DNA of 64,000 nt from Szabonella alba. Lineage in GTDB: Bacteria > Pseudomonadota > Alphaproteobacteria > Rhodobacterales > Rhodobacteraceae. Where the stretch lies: NCBI RefSeq assembly GCF_016765775.1, contig NZ_JAESVN010000001.1:897540-961539 (forward strand), given 5' to 3'. The translations under genes were made by a program, and so were the position numbers. The notes beneath the pieces are model-generated. The model saw only the letters and a program-made list of their open reading frames with translations. It was not told where the DNA came from and ran no database searches. Positions 18,303-26,602 of this stretch are shown piece by piece (position 1 is the stretch's first letter; every line of letters starts with the position of its first letter).

Positions 18303-18349
18303 ATGTTTCTGTGGCCCATGTTTTTCGGATCTTCCCGGCCTTCAGTGCC

Positions 18350-19606
18350 TCAATACCATGTCAGCGCCGGGACATAGGAAATCAGCAGCAAAACCGCGAG
18401 CGCCACCATGTAGAAAGGCAGGAGGGCGCGCACCGTGGCGCCGATCCCGACCCGCGCAATGGCGGATGATATGAACAGCGTCGTGCCCACGGGCGGGGTG
18501 TACAGCCCGATGGACAGGTTGACGACCATCATCAGCCCCAACTGCACCGGATCCATCCCGATGGCCTGCCCGATGCCGACAAAGATCGGCCCCAGCAGCA
18601 GCACCGCTGCAGGCAGGTCCAGCACCGTGCCGACCAGCAGCATGACGACATTCAGCGCCATGATGACCATCCAGGGCTCGGTGAAGGTCAGGCTGACCCA
18701 TGCGGCCAGCATCTGGGGAACGCGCTCCAGCGTCAGAACCCATTGCATCGTTGAGGAGGCCATGATGATGATCATCACTGCGCCGGTCATCATCACCGTC
18801 GCGACCGAGGCCTCCCAGATGCCGCGCCATGTCAGGTCACGATACAGCAAACCGCTGATCGCCAGCGCATAGGCCACGGCCATCACACTGACCTCGGTCG
18901 GGGTGGCCACGCCGAAGCGCAGCGTTCCGATCACGAAAACCGGCATCAGCATCGCGGGCAGCGCGATGAACAATTGCCCCTTGAAGGCGGCAAACCCGCC
19001 CTCCAGCGGCGCGCGCGGCAGATTGTTGCGATAGCCGACCAATGCGACCGCGATCATCATCCCGACGGCGAGCAGAACCCCCGGCAGGATGCCCGCGATG
19101 AACAGGTTGACGATCGAGACATTCGAGATCAGCCCGTAAAGGATCAGCGGAATCGAGGGCGGGATCAGCACCGAGACGGTCGAGGAGGAGGCATTGACCG
19201 CCGCCGCGAAGGCGGCGGGATACCCGCTTTCCTTCTGCACCGGGATCAGCGCATTGCCCAGCGCCGAAGCATCGGCCACCGCCGAGCCGGAAACGCCGCC
19301 GAACATCACCGAGCCCAGCACCGATACCTGTCCCATCCCGCCCTTGAAGCGCCCGACCAGCAGGCGGGCGGTGTTGACCAGATAGACGCCGAACTTGCCC
19401 GACATCATCAGATTGCCGGCAAGGATGAAGAAGGGGATCGCAAGCATCGGAAAGCTTTGCGTGGGCGAATAGAGCCGCTGCGCCAGAACGGCCAGCGATC
19501 TGCCGTCAAGCCACAGCGCCGCCGCCACACCGCCAAGGATGGCAAAGGCCACCGGCACGGCGCCCAGCAGCAGCAGCATGAAGATCCAGATCATTGTCGC
19601 GGACAT
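18350..19606 (-). CDS. dctM: TRAP transporter large permease (DctM family)
   Basis: A 418-residue inner-membrane protein with about twelve hydrophobic segments, the transport channel of a tripartite ATP-independent periplasmic transporter driven by a sodium or proton gradient. Typical DctM motifs are GNLMMSGKFGVYLVNTARLL, FGGVSGSAVADASALGNALI and SSTVSVLIPPSIPLILYGL, followed near the end by YTPPVGTTLFISSAIA. It follows dctQ by 27 bases. The transporter belongs to the leftward catabolic unit controlled from the 24.5 kb divergent promoter, so its substrate is probably what those enzymes degrade. Confidence 0.93.
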   Translation of the reverse strand: MSATMIWIFMLLLLGAVPVAFAILGGVAAALWLDGRSLAVLAQRLYSPTQSFPMLAIPFFILAGNLMMSGKFGVYLVNTARLLVGRFKGGMGQVSVLGSVMFGGVSGSAVADASALGNALIPVQKESGYPAAFAAAVNASSSTVSVLIPPSIPLILYGLISNVSIVNLFIAGILPGVLLAVGMMIAVALVGYRNNLPRAPLEGGFAAFKGQLFIALPAMLMPVFVIGTLRFGVATPTEVSVMAVAYALAISGLLYRDLTWRGIWEASVATVMMTGAVMIIIMASSTMQWVLTLERVPQMLAAWVSLTFTEPWMVIMALNVVMLLVGTVLDLPAAVLLLGPIFVGIGQAIGMDPVQLGLMMVVNLSIGLYTPPVGTTLFISSAIARVGIGATVRALLPFYMVALAVLLLISYVPALTWY

Positions 19607-19633
19607 GGGTCGGGGCTTTCTGTCAGGGTCCGA

Positions 19634-20242
19634 TCAGCTCAGACTTGTGGGGGCGGTGCCGTTTTCCAGCGTCTCGTCACGCAGGAAAAGCCGCAGCAGG
19701 TCGCAGAGTGCGATCACGGCGACGCAGGCAAAGGAATAGGGCAGGCTTGCATAGCCCCAGACCTGCTTGACGCCCAGTGTCGACAGCGACTGAAAGGTCG
19801 AGGCGCGCAGGATCGGCTGGCCGGTCCAGACAATCGCGACCGCAATGATCAGCAGCACCACCTGCACCGCAATGAAGATCCAGCGCCGGAATTCGGGCGA
19901 AACCAGATCAGGCAGCAGCGTGACCGCGATATTGCGGTTCTGGGCCGCCGCGACGACCAGACCGCCCGCAACCAGCCAGGGCAGCAGCACGGCGTGAATT
20001 TCATAGGCCATCGGAATGCCGGTCGTGAAGATATAGCGCAGCACCACGTTCAGCAGCAGCAGGGTGAACATCACCCCCATCGCCCCGACCGCGATGACCC
20101 GCGCGCTCAGATCCAGCCAGCGGGTCAGCCAGCGGCAGACGGTGACAATCCCGTGGACAGGAGGGCGTTGCCGCCCCCCTGCCGGGTCCGTTACGGGGGG
20201 GCGTTGCCGCCCCCCTGCCGGGTCCAAGACGGGACCGCTCAT
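19634..20242 (-). CDS. dctQ: TRAP transporter small permease (DctQ family) with repeat-encoded N-terminus
   Basis: A 202-residue membrane protein with four hydrophobic segments (for example VIAVGAMGVMFTLLLLNVVL and FIAVQVVLLIIAVAIVW). It joins the binding protein to DctM. The ATG overlaps the dctP stop as ATGA, so this start is firm. The first 29 residues are unusual: after MSGPVL they are two 12-residue repeats DPAGGRQRPPV(T/H), encoded by a 36-base tandem DNA repeat able to form G/C hairpins. The normal DctQ sequence begins only at about VTVCRWLTRWLDLSARV. The extension would be cytoplasmic and is probably a repeat invasion tolerated by the reading frame. Confidence 0.88.
   Translation of the reverse strand: MSGPVLDPAGGRQRPPVTDPAGGRQRPPVHGIVTVCRWLTRWLDLSARVIAVGAMGVMFTLLLLNVVLRYIFTTGIPMAYEIHAVLLPWLVAGGLVVAAAQNRNIAVTLLPDLVSPEFRRWIFIAVQVVLLIIAVAIVWTGQPILRASTFQSLSTLGVKQVWGYASLPYSFACVAVIALCDLLRLFLRDETLENGTAPTSLS
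20163..20225. repeat. Tandem hairpin-forming repeat inside the dctQ start
   Basis: Two identical 27-base copies (20163-20189 and 20199-20225) lie 36 bases apart, exactly 12 codons. Each contains a run of G, CGTTGCCG and a run of C that folds as a GC stem. The repeat sits directly after the dctP/dctQ junction. Confidence 0.85.
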
Positions 20243-21201
20243 TCGCCTTGCGCAGCCGCGCGCAGGGCTGCAACCAGATCGGGATAGGTTTCGGCATATT
20301 TGTCGTAGACTGAGGCCGTGGCCTCGATGAAGGCCTCGCGATTGGCGGTGGCAAAGGTCACGCCCTCACCTTCCATCGTGGCCTGCAACTCATCATTGCC
20401 TTGCTTGTTCAGCTGGCGCTGAAGCGCACCCGCCTCATCCGTGGCTTCGGTGATGCAGGTCTGCGTCGCCTCGTCCAGACCCTGCCACCAGCCAAGACCG
20501 GCGACAACGGGCGAGGCCTCATACATATGGCCGGTCAGGGTGATGAAGGGCGTGATCTCGTGCAGCTTTGCAAAATAGATGTTTGTCAGCGGGTTCTCCT
20601 GCCCGTCGAACACACCCGATTGCAGGGCCGAGGGCACCTCGGACCAAGCCAGCGGCGCAGGCGATGCGCCGAGCGCCTCGAAGATGTCCACCGTCATCTG
20701 CGCCGGGGGGGTGCGGATGCGCATACCCGCCAGATCGGCCGGTTCCAGCACATGTTTGGACAGATGCGAGATATGGCGGATGCCATTGTCCCAATAGCCC
20801 ACGACCTTGAGCCCCGAGGCCTGCGCGCGCTCGTCGATCAGATCGCCCACTTCGCCGTCGACGACCTCCCAGGCGCTTTCCAGATCGGAAAACAGGAAGG
20901 GCAGGCCCAGAAGCCCGATTTCCGGCACGATCTGGCTGAACGCGCCTTGCGAATTGGCGGTGATCTGGATGATGCCCGCGCCGACCGAGGTCAGCATTTC
21001 CACGTCATTGCCCATGGTGGCCGAGGGCGCGACATTCACCGAGGATCCGGTGCATTCGGCATAAAGCTCGGCCCATTTCTCGGCCGCGATGTAACGCGGG
21101 TTTCCGGGGTTTTCGCCATGCGCGAAGATGACATCCTCAGCTTGCGCGCCTCCTGCCAGCAGGACGGTCCCCGCCAGAATTGCAGTCAGTCTGGTCGTCA
21201 T
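20239..21201 (-). CDS. dctP: TRAP transporter substrate-binding protein (DctP family)
   Basis: A 320-residue periplasmic binding protein. The signal peptide is MTTRLTAILAGTVLLAGGAQA with cleavage before EDVIFAHG. Family features are YIAAEKWAELYAECTG, the lobe-II element RIRTPPAQMTVDIFEALGASP (whose Arg normally ligates a carboxylate) and FDGQENPLTNI. ATG 21201 is preceded by GAGGAG at a good distance; an ORF extension to 21228 lacks this. The presence of the Arg suggests an organic or sulfonic acid ligand, by family knowledge only. Order is gntR, dctP, dctQ, dctM. Confidence 0.92.
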   Translation of the reverse strand: MTTRLTAILAGTVLLAGGAQAEDVIFAHGENPGNPRYIAAEKWAELYAECTGSSVNVAPSATMGNDVEMLTSVGAGIIQITANSQGAFSQIVPEIGLLGLPFLFSDLESAWEVVDGEVGDLIDERAQASGLKVVGYWDNGIRHISHLSKHVLEPADLAGMRIRTPPAQMTVDIFEALGASPAPLAWSEVPSALQSGVFDGQENPLTNIYFAKLHEITPFITLTGHMYEASPVVAGLGWWQGLDEATQTCITEATDEAGALQRQLNKQGNDELQATMEGEGVTFATANREAFIEATASVYDKYAETYPDLVAALRAAAQGE

Positions 21202-21215
21202 GTCACACTCCTCCG

Positions 21216-21881
21216 TTATGTTTGACATTCTCCAAGCAGTTTTTTCAGGATCTGCCGGATCAGATGGCGATGATCCTGACAGTGCCTGCGGGCCAGTTCA
21301 CAATCACCGGCAGCGATTGCCGCGATGATCAGACGGTGCTCCCTCACCGAATTGGCCCGGTCGACATGGATCGGGCTGATGAAGGACAGCACCGATCGCA
21401 TCTGGTTTCGCGCTGAATTGTAGCCATTGGCGATCAGCACGTTTTCCGACATCTCGAAGATGATCCTGTGGAACTGCCCGTCGATATCTGCCCATTTGCG
21501 GACATGATCGCGCGACAGGTTCTGTTCCATCTCATCGACCAGCGGGGTCAGCAGCGCCTCGATCCGCGCGCCCTCGACCTCACCGGCCTGCACCTTCTCG
21601 GCCAAGAGATACCCTGCCATACCATCCAGCGCTTCGACAAGCTCATATCCCTTGATCAGATCCTCGATCGTGTAATGGCGCACAAAAGTGCCCGAACGTG
21701 GGATGACCTCGACCAGCCCGTCCATCTCAAGCTTCTTGATCGCGTCCCGGACAGGGGTGATGCTCATGTCGAGATCCGCCGCGATGCGGTGGATATCAAG
21801 CGGTGCTGCCGGTCGCAGCCCGCCGGTCATGATCCTGTCCAGTAGAATTTCATAAGCCTTTCTTGAGAAATTCTGCGCCAT
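21216..21881 (-). CDS. GntR-family regulator with FCD ligand domain
   Basis: A 221-residue transcription factor. The winged helix covers residues 5-70 (LDIHRIAADLDMSITPVRDAIKKLEM, GLVEVIPRSGTFVRHY). The helical FCD domain follows, with metal-binding-type residues in ADIDGQFHRIIFEMSEN and a C-terminal EHRLIIAAIAAGDCELARRH block. It lies inside the leftward operon between the alcohol dehydrogenase and dctP (14 bases to dctP), so it is a cluster-specific autoregulator. The TGATRCATCA palindromes in the divergent promoter at 24.48-24.56 kb are the likely binding sites, by inference. Confidence 0.92.
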   Translation of the reverse strand: MAQNFSRKAYEILLDRIMTGGLRPAAPLDIHRIAADLDMSITPVRDAIKKLEMDGLVEVIPRSGTFVRHYTIEDLIKGYELVEALDGMAGYLLAEKVQAGEVEGARIEALLTPLVDEMEQNLSRDHVRKWADIDGQFHRIIFEMSENVLIANGYNSARNQMRSVLSFISPIHVDRANSVREHRLIIAAIAAGDCELARRHCQDHRHLIRQILKKLLGECQT

Positions 21882-21912
21882 CCGTTTCCCTTTCCGATAC
21901 TGCGGAGCCTCG

Positions 21913-23025
21913 TTACATCAGCTCGGTATATACCCCCGCAATATCGGCGTTCGAAAGCGCGACATAGTTGTTCACCAGCAGGCGTTGCTGGGTTTCGATG
22001 ACCTTGGTCGCGTACCGGTCGGCATCGGTGTCGGCCATGCCGTAATCGCGCAGCCGTTTCGTCGGCACGACCTGCGCCAGCAGCGCGTCCAGTGCGTCAA
22101 ACGGGTTGGTGCCGTCGCGCGGCAGGTCCAGCACCTCGGTGATGACCTGTGCGATATCGGCGATCTTTCCTTCGGGGGCCTTGCGGTAATAGATCTTGAA
22201 GACCGAAGGCAGGAACAGGCGTGTCGCCTCGCCATGCGGGACGTGATGGGCGCTGCCGAAATGCATGGCGATGGCATGGACGCCGCCCGCAAGGATATTG
22301 GCCAGCGCGATGCCCGCCATATTGCTGGCGGTCAGATAGGATTTGGCATCCTGCTGGATGACCTCGCGCCCATGGCGCACGATCCGCATATAGCCCTGCA
22401 GGATCGACCGGATCGCCGTCATGCAGAACATGTCTGTATAGGCATTGGCCTTGGGTGCGAGATAGATTTCCATCGCATGAACCAGCGCATCGGCCGAAGA
22501 CGTGGCAAAGACGTGATAGGGGATCTTGGACAGGAATTCGTCGATCAGCACCGCATGATCGGCAAAGCCTGCGTCAAACGCCTTGCCGATCTTGCTGCCG
22601 ATGGACGGAAAGTCGAAGACCGAAACGCAGGTCACCTCGCATCCCGTGCCGCAGGTCGTGGGGATCAGGATCAGCCCCGCCTTGCGCCCGGGCTGCACGC
22701 CTGCCGCGAACAGCCCGGCGACATCGGCATCGCTGTCAAGCGCCAGTACCTTGGCGCTGTCAAGGATCGAGCCGCCGCCTATGGCGATCAGCCGGTCGAA
22801 ATCAAGGCCGCGGACCGCCGCCAGCATTCGGTCAACGGCAATATCAGTCGGTTCACCATCGCAGAAATCGTCATAGAACAGCACCTGCGCGGGGCTGTCC
22901 TGCATGAAGGTTTCCTGCAGGATGCGCTGCGTGAAGATCAGATCCCGCGCGCTGACCGCATGGGCCTCGGCGAAGGCGGCGAAAGTGTCATGGCCATGCA
23001 ATTGCGGGCGCAATGCGAATTTCAT
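21913..23025 (-). CDS. Iron-containing alcohol dehydrogenase
   Basis: A 370-residue group III (Fe-type) alcohol dehydrogenase that interconverts an alcohol and aldehyde with NAD(P)H. The nucleotide motif GGGSILDSAKVLAL is at about residue 80. Metal-ligand regions are DALVHAMEIY and HAIAMHFGSAHHVPHGEATRLF. ATG 23025 has GAGG just upstream and follows the aldehyde dehydrogenase stop by 4 bases; the longer ORF reading is not needed. Beside an acylating-type aldehyde dehydrogenase it may reduce or oxidise the same aldehyde. Relatives include 4-hydroxybutyrate, ethanolamine-pathway and sulfoacetaldehyde reductases, so the substrate is open. Confidence 0.9.
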   Translation of the reverse strand: MKFALRPQLHGHDTFAAFAEAHAVSARDLIFTQRILQETFMQDSPAQVLFYDDFCDGEPTDIAVDRMLAAVRGLDFDRLIAIGGGSILDSAKVLALDSDADVAGLFAAGVQPGRKAGLILIPTTCGTGCEVTCVSVFDFPSIGSKIGKAFDAGFADHAVLIDEFLSKIPYHVFATSSADALVHAMEIYLAPKANAYTDMFCMTAIRSILQGYMRIVRHGREVIQQDAKSYLTASNMAGIALANILAGGVHAIAMHFGSAHHVPHGEATRLFLPSVFKIYYRKAPEGKIADIAQVITEVLDLPRDGTNPFDALDALLAQVVPTKRLRDYGMADTDADRYATKVIETQQRLLVNNYVALSNADIAGVYTELM

Positions 23026-23029
23026 CACC

Positions 23030-24442
23030 TCAGCCCTCCGCGCCGATGCGGACCGCTTTGACGCGGTCGAAAAGCGGGCCATAGATCGCGTCGTCACCCG
23101 GCACGGGCCGGTCCAGCGGTTCGGCGATGCGGGTGGTGTTGTAATAGTGTTTCTGCGTCACGTTTTCCGACACGGAATTTCCGCCCCAGCTTCCGCAACC
23201 CAAGGAGAAGGTCTTGGCCAGACCATTGGCCCAACTGCCGGAATTGGCCACACCATGCGGCTGGCGCACGATCACCCGCGAGGTCCGCGTCTCAAGCCCC
23301 AGCCGCAGGATGCGGTCGGGATCGTTCGAATGGATGCCGCAGGAATGGCCCGCGCCGGAATGGTCGGTGATCGCATTGACCTGTGCTATGGCGTCATCGA
23401 AGCTGTCATATCTGTAGCAGGTCAGAACAAGGCTGAGCTTTTCTCCCGAAAAGGGATGATCCGGCCCCGCGCCGCTTTCCTGCACCACGATGAAACGGGC
23501 ATCAGGGGAAACCTCGATCCCGGCAAGGGCGGCAATCTCGGCCACCGGGCGGGCAACCACCCGGCGGGAAACATGGCCGTTTTCCCAGATCACCGCCTGC
23601 AGTTTCGCCTTTTCGGCCTCGGTCGCGATATGGGCGCCTTCGGCCTGCAGCGCGCGCAGGAAATCGTCATATATGCCGGATTGCACGATGATTGAATTTT
23701 CCGCCGAACACCCCGAGGCATTGTCGCCGCTTTTGCCGATGCGGATCTTTTCGGCGGTTTCCGCAAGATCCACCGTTTCATCAATGATGACGGCAGCATT
23801 GCCGACGCCGACGCCATAAGCGGGCTTGCCCGAGGAATAGGCCGCATGAACCATATCGCCCGACCCCGTCGCCATGGTCACATCGCATTGCGCCATAAGC
23901 TCCGCCGCCAGCGCCTTCGACGGTGTTTCGATGCACAGGACCAGGTCTTCGGGCGCGTCCAGCGCGCGCAGGACCTGCCGGATCACATCGACGACATAAA
24001 GCGTCGTCTTCTTGCTGGCCGGATGCGGTGCGCAGATCACGGCATTGCGGGCGCGGATGCCCAGAACCGCCTTGAAGATCGGTGTCGCCTCACAGTTCGT
24101 GCTGGGAACAAGCGCCGCGATCACGCCGTAAGGCTTTGCAATCGTGGTGATTCCGTTTGCCGTATCGCGTTCGATGACGCCGACGGTCGGTTCCTTGCGG
24201 ATATCGTGGAAAATCGCGGGCATTTTCTGCGCCAGCTTGGCGCGCTTGCTGTCGACAAGGCCCATGCCGGTTTCTTCAAAGGCCATTTCAGCCACTCGCG
24301 TCGCCATTTCGGGGCGCGACAGATGATAGACGATGGCCCCTGCGATCAGGTCCACCTGTTCCTGAGAATAGCCGTTCAGCACGGCCTGTGCGCGGCGTGC
24401 ACGGGACACAAGCTCTGCAATCTGGATTGCCGGTTCGGACAT
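23030..24442 (-). CDS. Aldehyde dehydrogenase of the CoA-acylating (EutE/SauS-like) group
   Basis: A 470-residue enzyme that would oxidise an aldehyde to an acyl-CoA with NAD(P)+. Motifs are the N-terminal domain (AFEETGMGLVDSKRAKLAQK), NGITTIAKPYGVIAALVPSTN, GSGDMVHAAYSSGKPAYGVG and the catalytic-cysteine region GDNASGCSAENSIIV. The end, SWGGNSVSENVTQKHYYN, resembles sulfoacetaldehyde dehydrogenase SauS and the EutE/AdhE group. The aldehyde may thus be small and polar, but that is inference. A strong GGAGGAAAA ribosome-binding site fixes the start at 24442. It is the first gene of the leftward operon, read from the divergent promoter. Confidence 0.88.
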   Translation of the reverse strand: MSEPAIQIAELVSRARRAQAVLNGYSQEQVDLIAGAIVYHLSRPEMATRVAEMAFEETGMGLVDSKRAKLAQKMPAIFHDIRKEPTVGVIERDTANGITTIAKPYGVIAALVPSTNCEATPIFKAVLGIRARNAVICAPHPASKKTTLYVVDVIRQVLRALDAPEDLVLCIETPSKALAAELMAQCDVTMATGSGDMVHAAYSSGKPAYGVGVGNAAVIIDETVDLAETAEKIRIGKSGDNASGCSAENSIIVQSGIYDDFLRALQAEGAHIATEAEKAKLQAVIWENGHVSRRVVARPVAEIAALAGIEVSPDARFIVVQESGAGPDHPFSGEKLSLVLTCYRYDSFDDAIAQVNAITDHSGAGHSCGIHSNDPDRILRLGLETRTSRVIVRQPHGVANSGSWANGLAKTFSLGCGSWGGNSVSENVTQKHYYNTTRIAEPLDRPVPGDDAIYGPLFDRVKAVRIGAEG

Positions 24443-24481
24443 TTTTCCTCCGCATAGCATCATGGCCCTCTCCCGGGGTCG

Positions 24482-24491
24482 TGATGCATCA
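24482..24491. promoter_or_regulatory. Operator-like palindrome, copy 1 (TGATGCATCA)
   Basis: A perfect 10-base palindrome 40 bases upstream of the aldehyde dehydrogenase start. It matches TGATRCATCA, shared with copy 2 at 24552. The spacing of the two centres is 70 bases. Candidate site for the operon's GntR regulator. Confidence 0.5.
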
Positions 24492-24548
24492 GTAAACACA
24501 TCAGATTCGTTCTAGGCGGTCAAGCTGCATGGAACGGATAAATGTGTC

Positions 24549-24564
24549 AACTGATACATCAGTT
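24549..24564. promoter_or_regulatory. Operator-like palindrome, copy 2 (AACTGATACATCAGTT)
   Basis: A 16-base inverted repeat with seven-base arms, 72 bases before the lyase-like gene's ATG, next to an AT-rich stretch (TTAATATTTTTGTTGATACC) that may hold the rightward promoter. Its core TGATACATCA matches copy 1. Confidence 0.55.
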
Positions 24565-24635
24565 AATATTTTTGTTGATACCTTAACCGAGTCCTGCTTA
24601 GCTGCCGCGCGACGGAAACCGAAGGGGGGCAGGAC

Positions 24636-25583
24636 ATGCCGGGAACAGCGGAACAGGTCGAGATCAACGAGGTCGTGCTGCGCGACGGCTTCCAGAATGA
24701 GCCGGGATTTGTCGCGACTGACGACAAGATCCGTCTTGCCGACCGGTTGTCGCGCAGTGGCATCCGTCGGCTTGAAGTATCGTCCTTCGTGTCACCCAAG
24801 GCGATTCCCAATCTGCGCGACGCGGCCGAGGTGTTTGACGGGATCGAGCGTGTGCCGGGCGTGCGCTATACCGCGCTGGTGCCGAATGTGCGCGGCGCCG
24901 AACGTGCGCTCCACTGCCGGGTGGATGAGGTCAATCTGGTCATGTCCATCGGAGAGCAGCACAATCTGGCAAACATGCGCATGACCTGCGCGCAGTCGCT
25001 GGCGCAGTTTTCCGAGATCATGCAGGTGATTGCGGGCGCCGGGATCTTCGTGAACGGCACGCTGGCCACCACCTTCGGCTGCCCGTTCGAGGGGCGGCAA
25101 CCGGTGGACCGTGTGCTGTGGGCCGTGGACCAGTATCTGAAACTGGGGATCGAGGGCATCACCATCGCCGATACGATCGGGGTCGCCAATCCACGGCAGA
25201 TGACGGCAATGGTCTCGACCATCCTGCGCCACCATCCCGGGCTTGCCCTGACGCTGCATCTGCACAACACCCGCGATATGGGGCTGGCCAATGCGATTGC
25301 CGCCTATGATGCCGGGATGCGCAGCTTTGATTCCGCGCTGGGCGGCATCGGCGGCTGTCCCTATGCGCCGGGGGCCACGGGCAATGTCTGCACCGAGGAT
25401 CTGGTGCATATGTTCCATCAATGCGGCATTCCGACCGGCACCGATCTTGAGGCCCTGACCGCGATTTCGCAGGATCTGCCCGCCCTGCTGGGCCATGCGG
25501 TTCCGGGATTTGTCATGAAGGCGGGCACATCCGACCGGATCTATCCCTGTCCGGTGCAGCCTCAGGGCCAGAGCCCGGCCTGA
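24636..25583 (+). CDS. HMG-CoA lyase-like enzyme (pyruvate carboxyltransferase fold)
   Basis: A 315-residue TIM-barrel lyase of the HMGL family, which cleaves 3-hydroxy-3-methylglutaryl-CoA-type esters into acetyl-CoA and a keto acid. NEVVLRDGFQNE (residues 10-21) holds the metal/catalytic RD pair, TFGCPFEG lies mid-protein, LTLHLHNTRDMGLAN gives the metal histidines, and GGIGGCPYAPGATGN carries the catalytic Cys loop. Length is typical. It starts the rightward arm of the divergent locus, after GAAGGGGGG, and is followed by a stem-loop and a promoter-like sequence. Whether it acts on HMG-CoA or another branched hydroxyacyl-CoA is not known. Confidence 0.88.
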   Translation: MPGTAEQVEINEVVLRDGFQNEPGFVATDDKIRLADRLSRSGIRRLEVSSFVSPKAIPNLRDAAEVFDGIERVPGVRYTALVPNVRGAERALHCRVDEVNLVMSIGEQHNLANMRMTCAQSLAQFSEIMQVIAGAGIFVNGTLATTFGCPFEGRQPVDRVLWAVDQYLKLGIEGITIADTIGVANPRQMTAMVSTILRHHPGLALTLHLHNTRDMGLANAIAAYDAGMRSFDSALGGIGGCPYAPGATGNVCTEDLVHMFHQCGIPTGTDLEALTAISQDLPALLGHAVPGFVMKAGTSDRIYPCPVQPQGQSPA

Positions 25584-25609
25584 CAGCGGGCGCCTGCGCG
25601 CAATGGATC

Positions 25610-25634
25610 GCAGCCTGCCGTCACGGCGGGCTGC
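25610..25634 (+). terminator. Stem-loop after the lyase-like gene
   Basis: An 11-bp inverted repeat with one G-U pair (25610-25620 with 25624-25634, three-base loop) lies 27 bases after the stop. There is no clear T-run, so it may attenuate rather than terminate. Confidence 0.45.
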
Positions 25635-25662
25635 TGCCCGGGGTCTGTGCGGGTTGTGAAGT

Positions 25663-25690
25663 TTGACTACATAAGTCTGTAATTCAATAT
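25663..25690 (+). promoter_or_regulatory. Possible promoter of the split transketolase genes
   Basis: TTGACT (25663-25668) and CAATAT (25685-25690) are 16 bases apart in an AT-rich patch, 58 bases before the ATG. An inverted GACT...AGTC overlaps the -35 box and might be an operator. Confidence 0.4.
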
Positions 25691-25747
25691 GAATGACCCT
25701 GCTCGCCGCAGGTGCTAAACATCTTTCTGCAAAGCGGAGGGGGAAGC

Positions 25748-26602
25748 ATGGCCATGACGACGCAAGCGGGTCGGATCCCGAACCTGTCGCTGGCGCAGCG
25801 CGCCTGGAACATCCGGCGCAAGGCGCTGTTGATGGGCGAGGTTCAGGGGCAGGGCTATATCGGGCAGGCGCTGGGCATCGCCGATGTGCTGGCCGCGGCC
25901 TATTTCCACGCCCTGGACTATCGCCCCGAAGATCCAGAATGGGAGGGGCGCGACCGGTTTCTTCTGTCCATCGGCCATTATGCCATCGCGCTTTATGCGG
26001 TGCTGATGGAGGCCGGGATCCTGCCCGAGAATGAGCTGGAAACCTATGGCATGGATGACAGTCGCATGCCGATGTCGGGCATGGCCTCATACACGCCGGG
26101 GATGGAAATCACGGGCGGATCACTGGGGCAGGGGCTGGGCATCGCGGTCGGCATGGCCATGGGGCTGAAGCGCAAGCGCAGCCCGGCCTTTGTCTATAAC
26201 CTGATGTCGGATGGCGAACTGGGCGAGGGATCGACCTGGGAGGCCGCGATGTCGGCGGTGCAGCACAGGCTCGACAACCTGATCTGTCTGGTGGATTTCA
26301 ACGACCAGCAGGCCGATGGCAAATCCACTGCTGCGCTGGCCACCGGCGACGAGCGCGCCAAATGGGAGGCTTTCGGCTGGCATGCGCAGCGGGTGAACGG
26401 CAATGATCTGCCCGCCGTGGTCGCCGCGCTGGATGCCGCTCGCAACGCCCCCGACACACAGCCCCGCGTCATCATCTTCGACACGACCATGTGCAAGGGC
26501 GTGCCCTTTCTGGAGGCGCGCGAAATTACCCATTTCGTGCGGGTGGAACCCGATGAATGGGGCCGGGCGCTGGCCGTTCTGGAAGAGGGATATCCGCAAT
26601 GA
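25748..26602 (+). CDS. Transketolase, N-terminal (thiamine-diphosphate-binding) subunit
   Basis: A 284-residue protein equal to the N-terminal third of transketolase, as a separate chain. Motifs are RDRFLLSIGHYAIALYAVLMEAG, GSLGQGLGIAVGMAMGLK and the ThDP-metal motif SDGELGEGSTWEAA...LVDFNDQQADG. The start has a strong GGAGGGGG site. The stop overlaps the next gene's ATG (ATGA), so both subunits are made together. Two-chain transketolases occur in specialised pathways such as apulose-4-phosphate cleavage and sulfo-transketolase SqwGH. Here the partner enzymes differ, so the sugar is unknown; the reaction should be transfer of a two-carbon ketol unit. Confidence 0.9.
   Translation: MAMTTQAGRIPNLSLAQRAWNIRRKALLMGEVQGQGYIGQALGIADVLAAAYFHALDYRPEDPEWEGRDRFLLSIGHYAIALYAVLMEAGILPENELETYGMDDSRMPMSGMASYTPGMEITGGSLGQGLGIAVGMAMGLKRKRSPAFVYNLMSDGELGEGSTWEAAMSAVQHRLDNLICLVDFNDQQADGKSTAALATGDERAKWEAFGWHAQRVNGNDLPAVVAALDAARNAPDTQPRVIIFDTTMCKGVPFLEAREITHFVRVEPDEWGRALAVLEEGYPQ

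Noticed and set aside
20163..20225. Possible CRISPR or attachment site
   Set aside because: Only two copies, in frame inside dctQ, with no cas genes or integrase.
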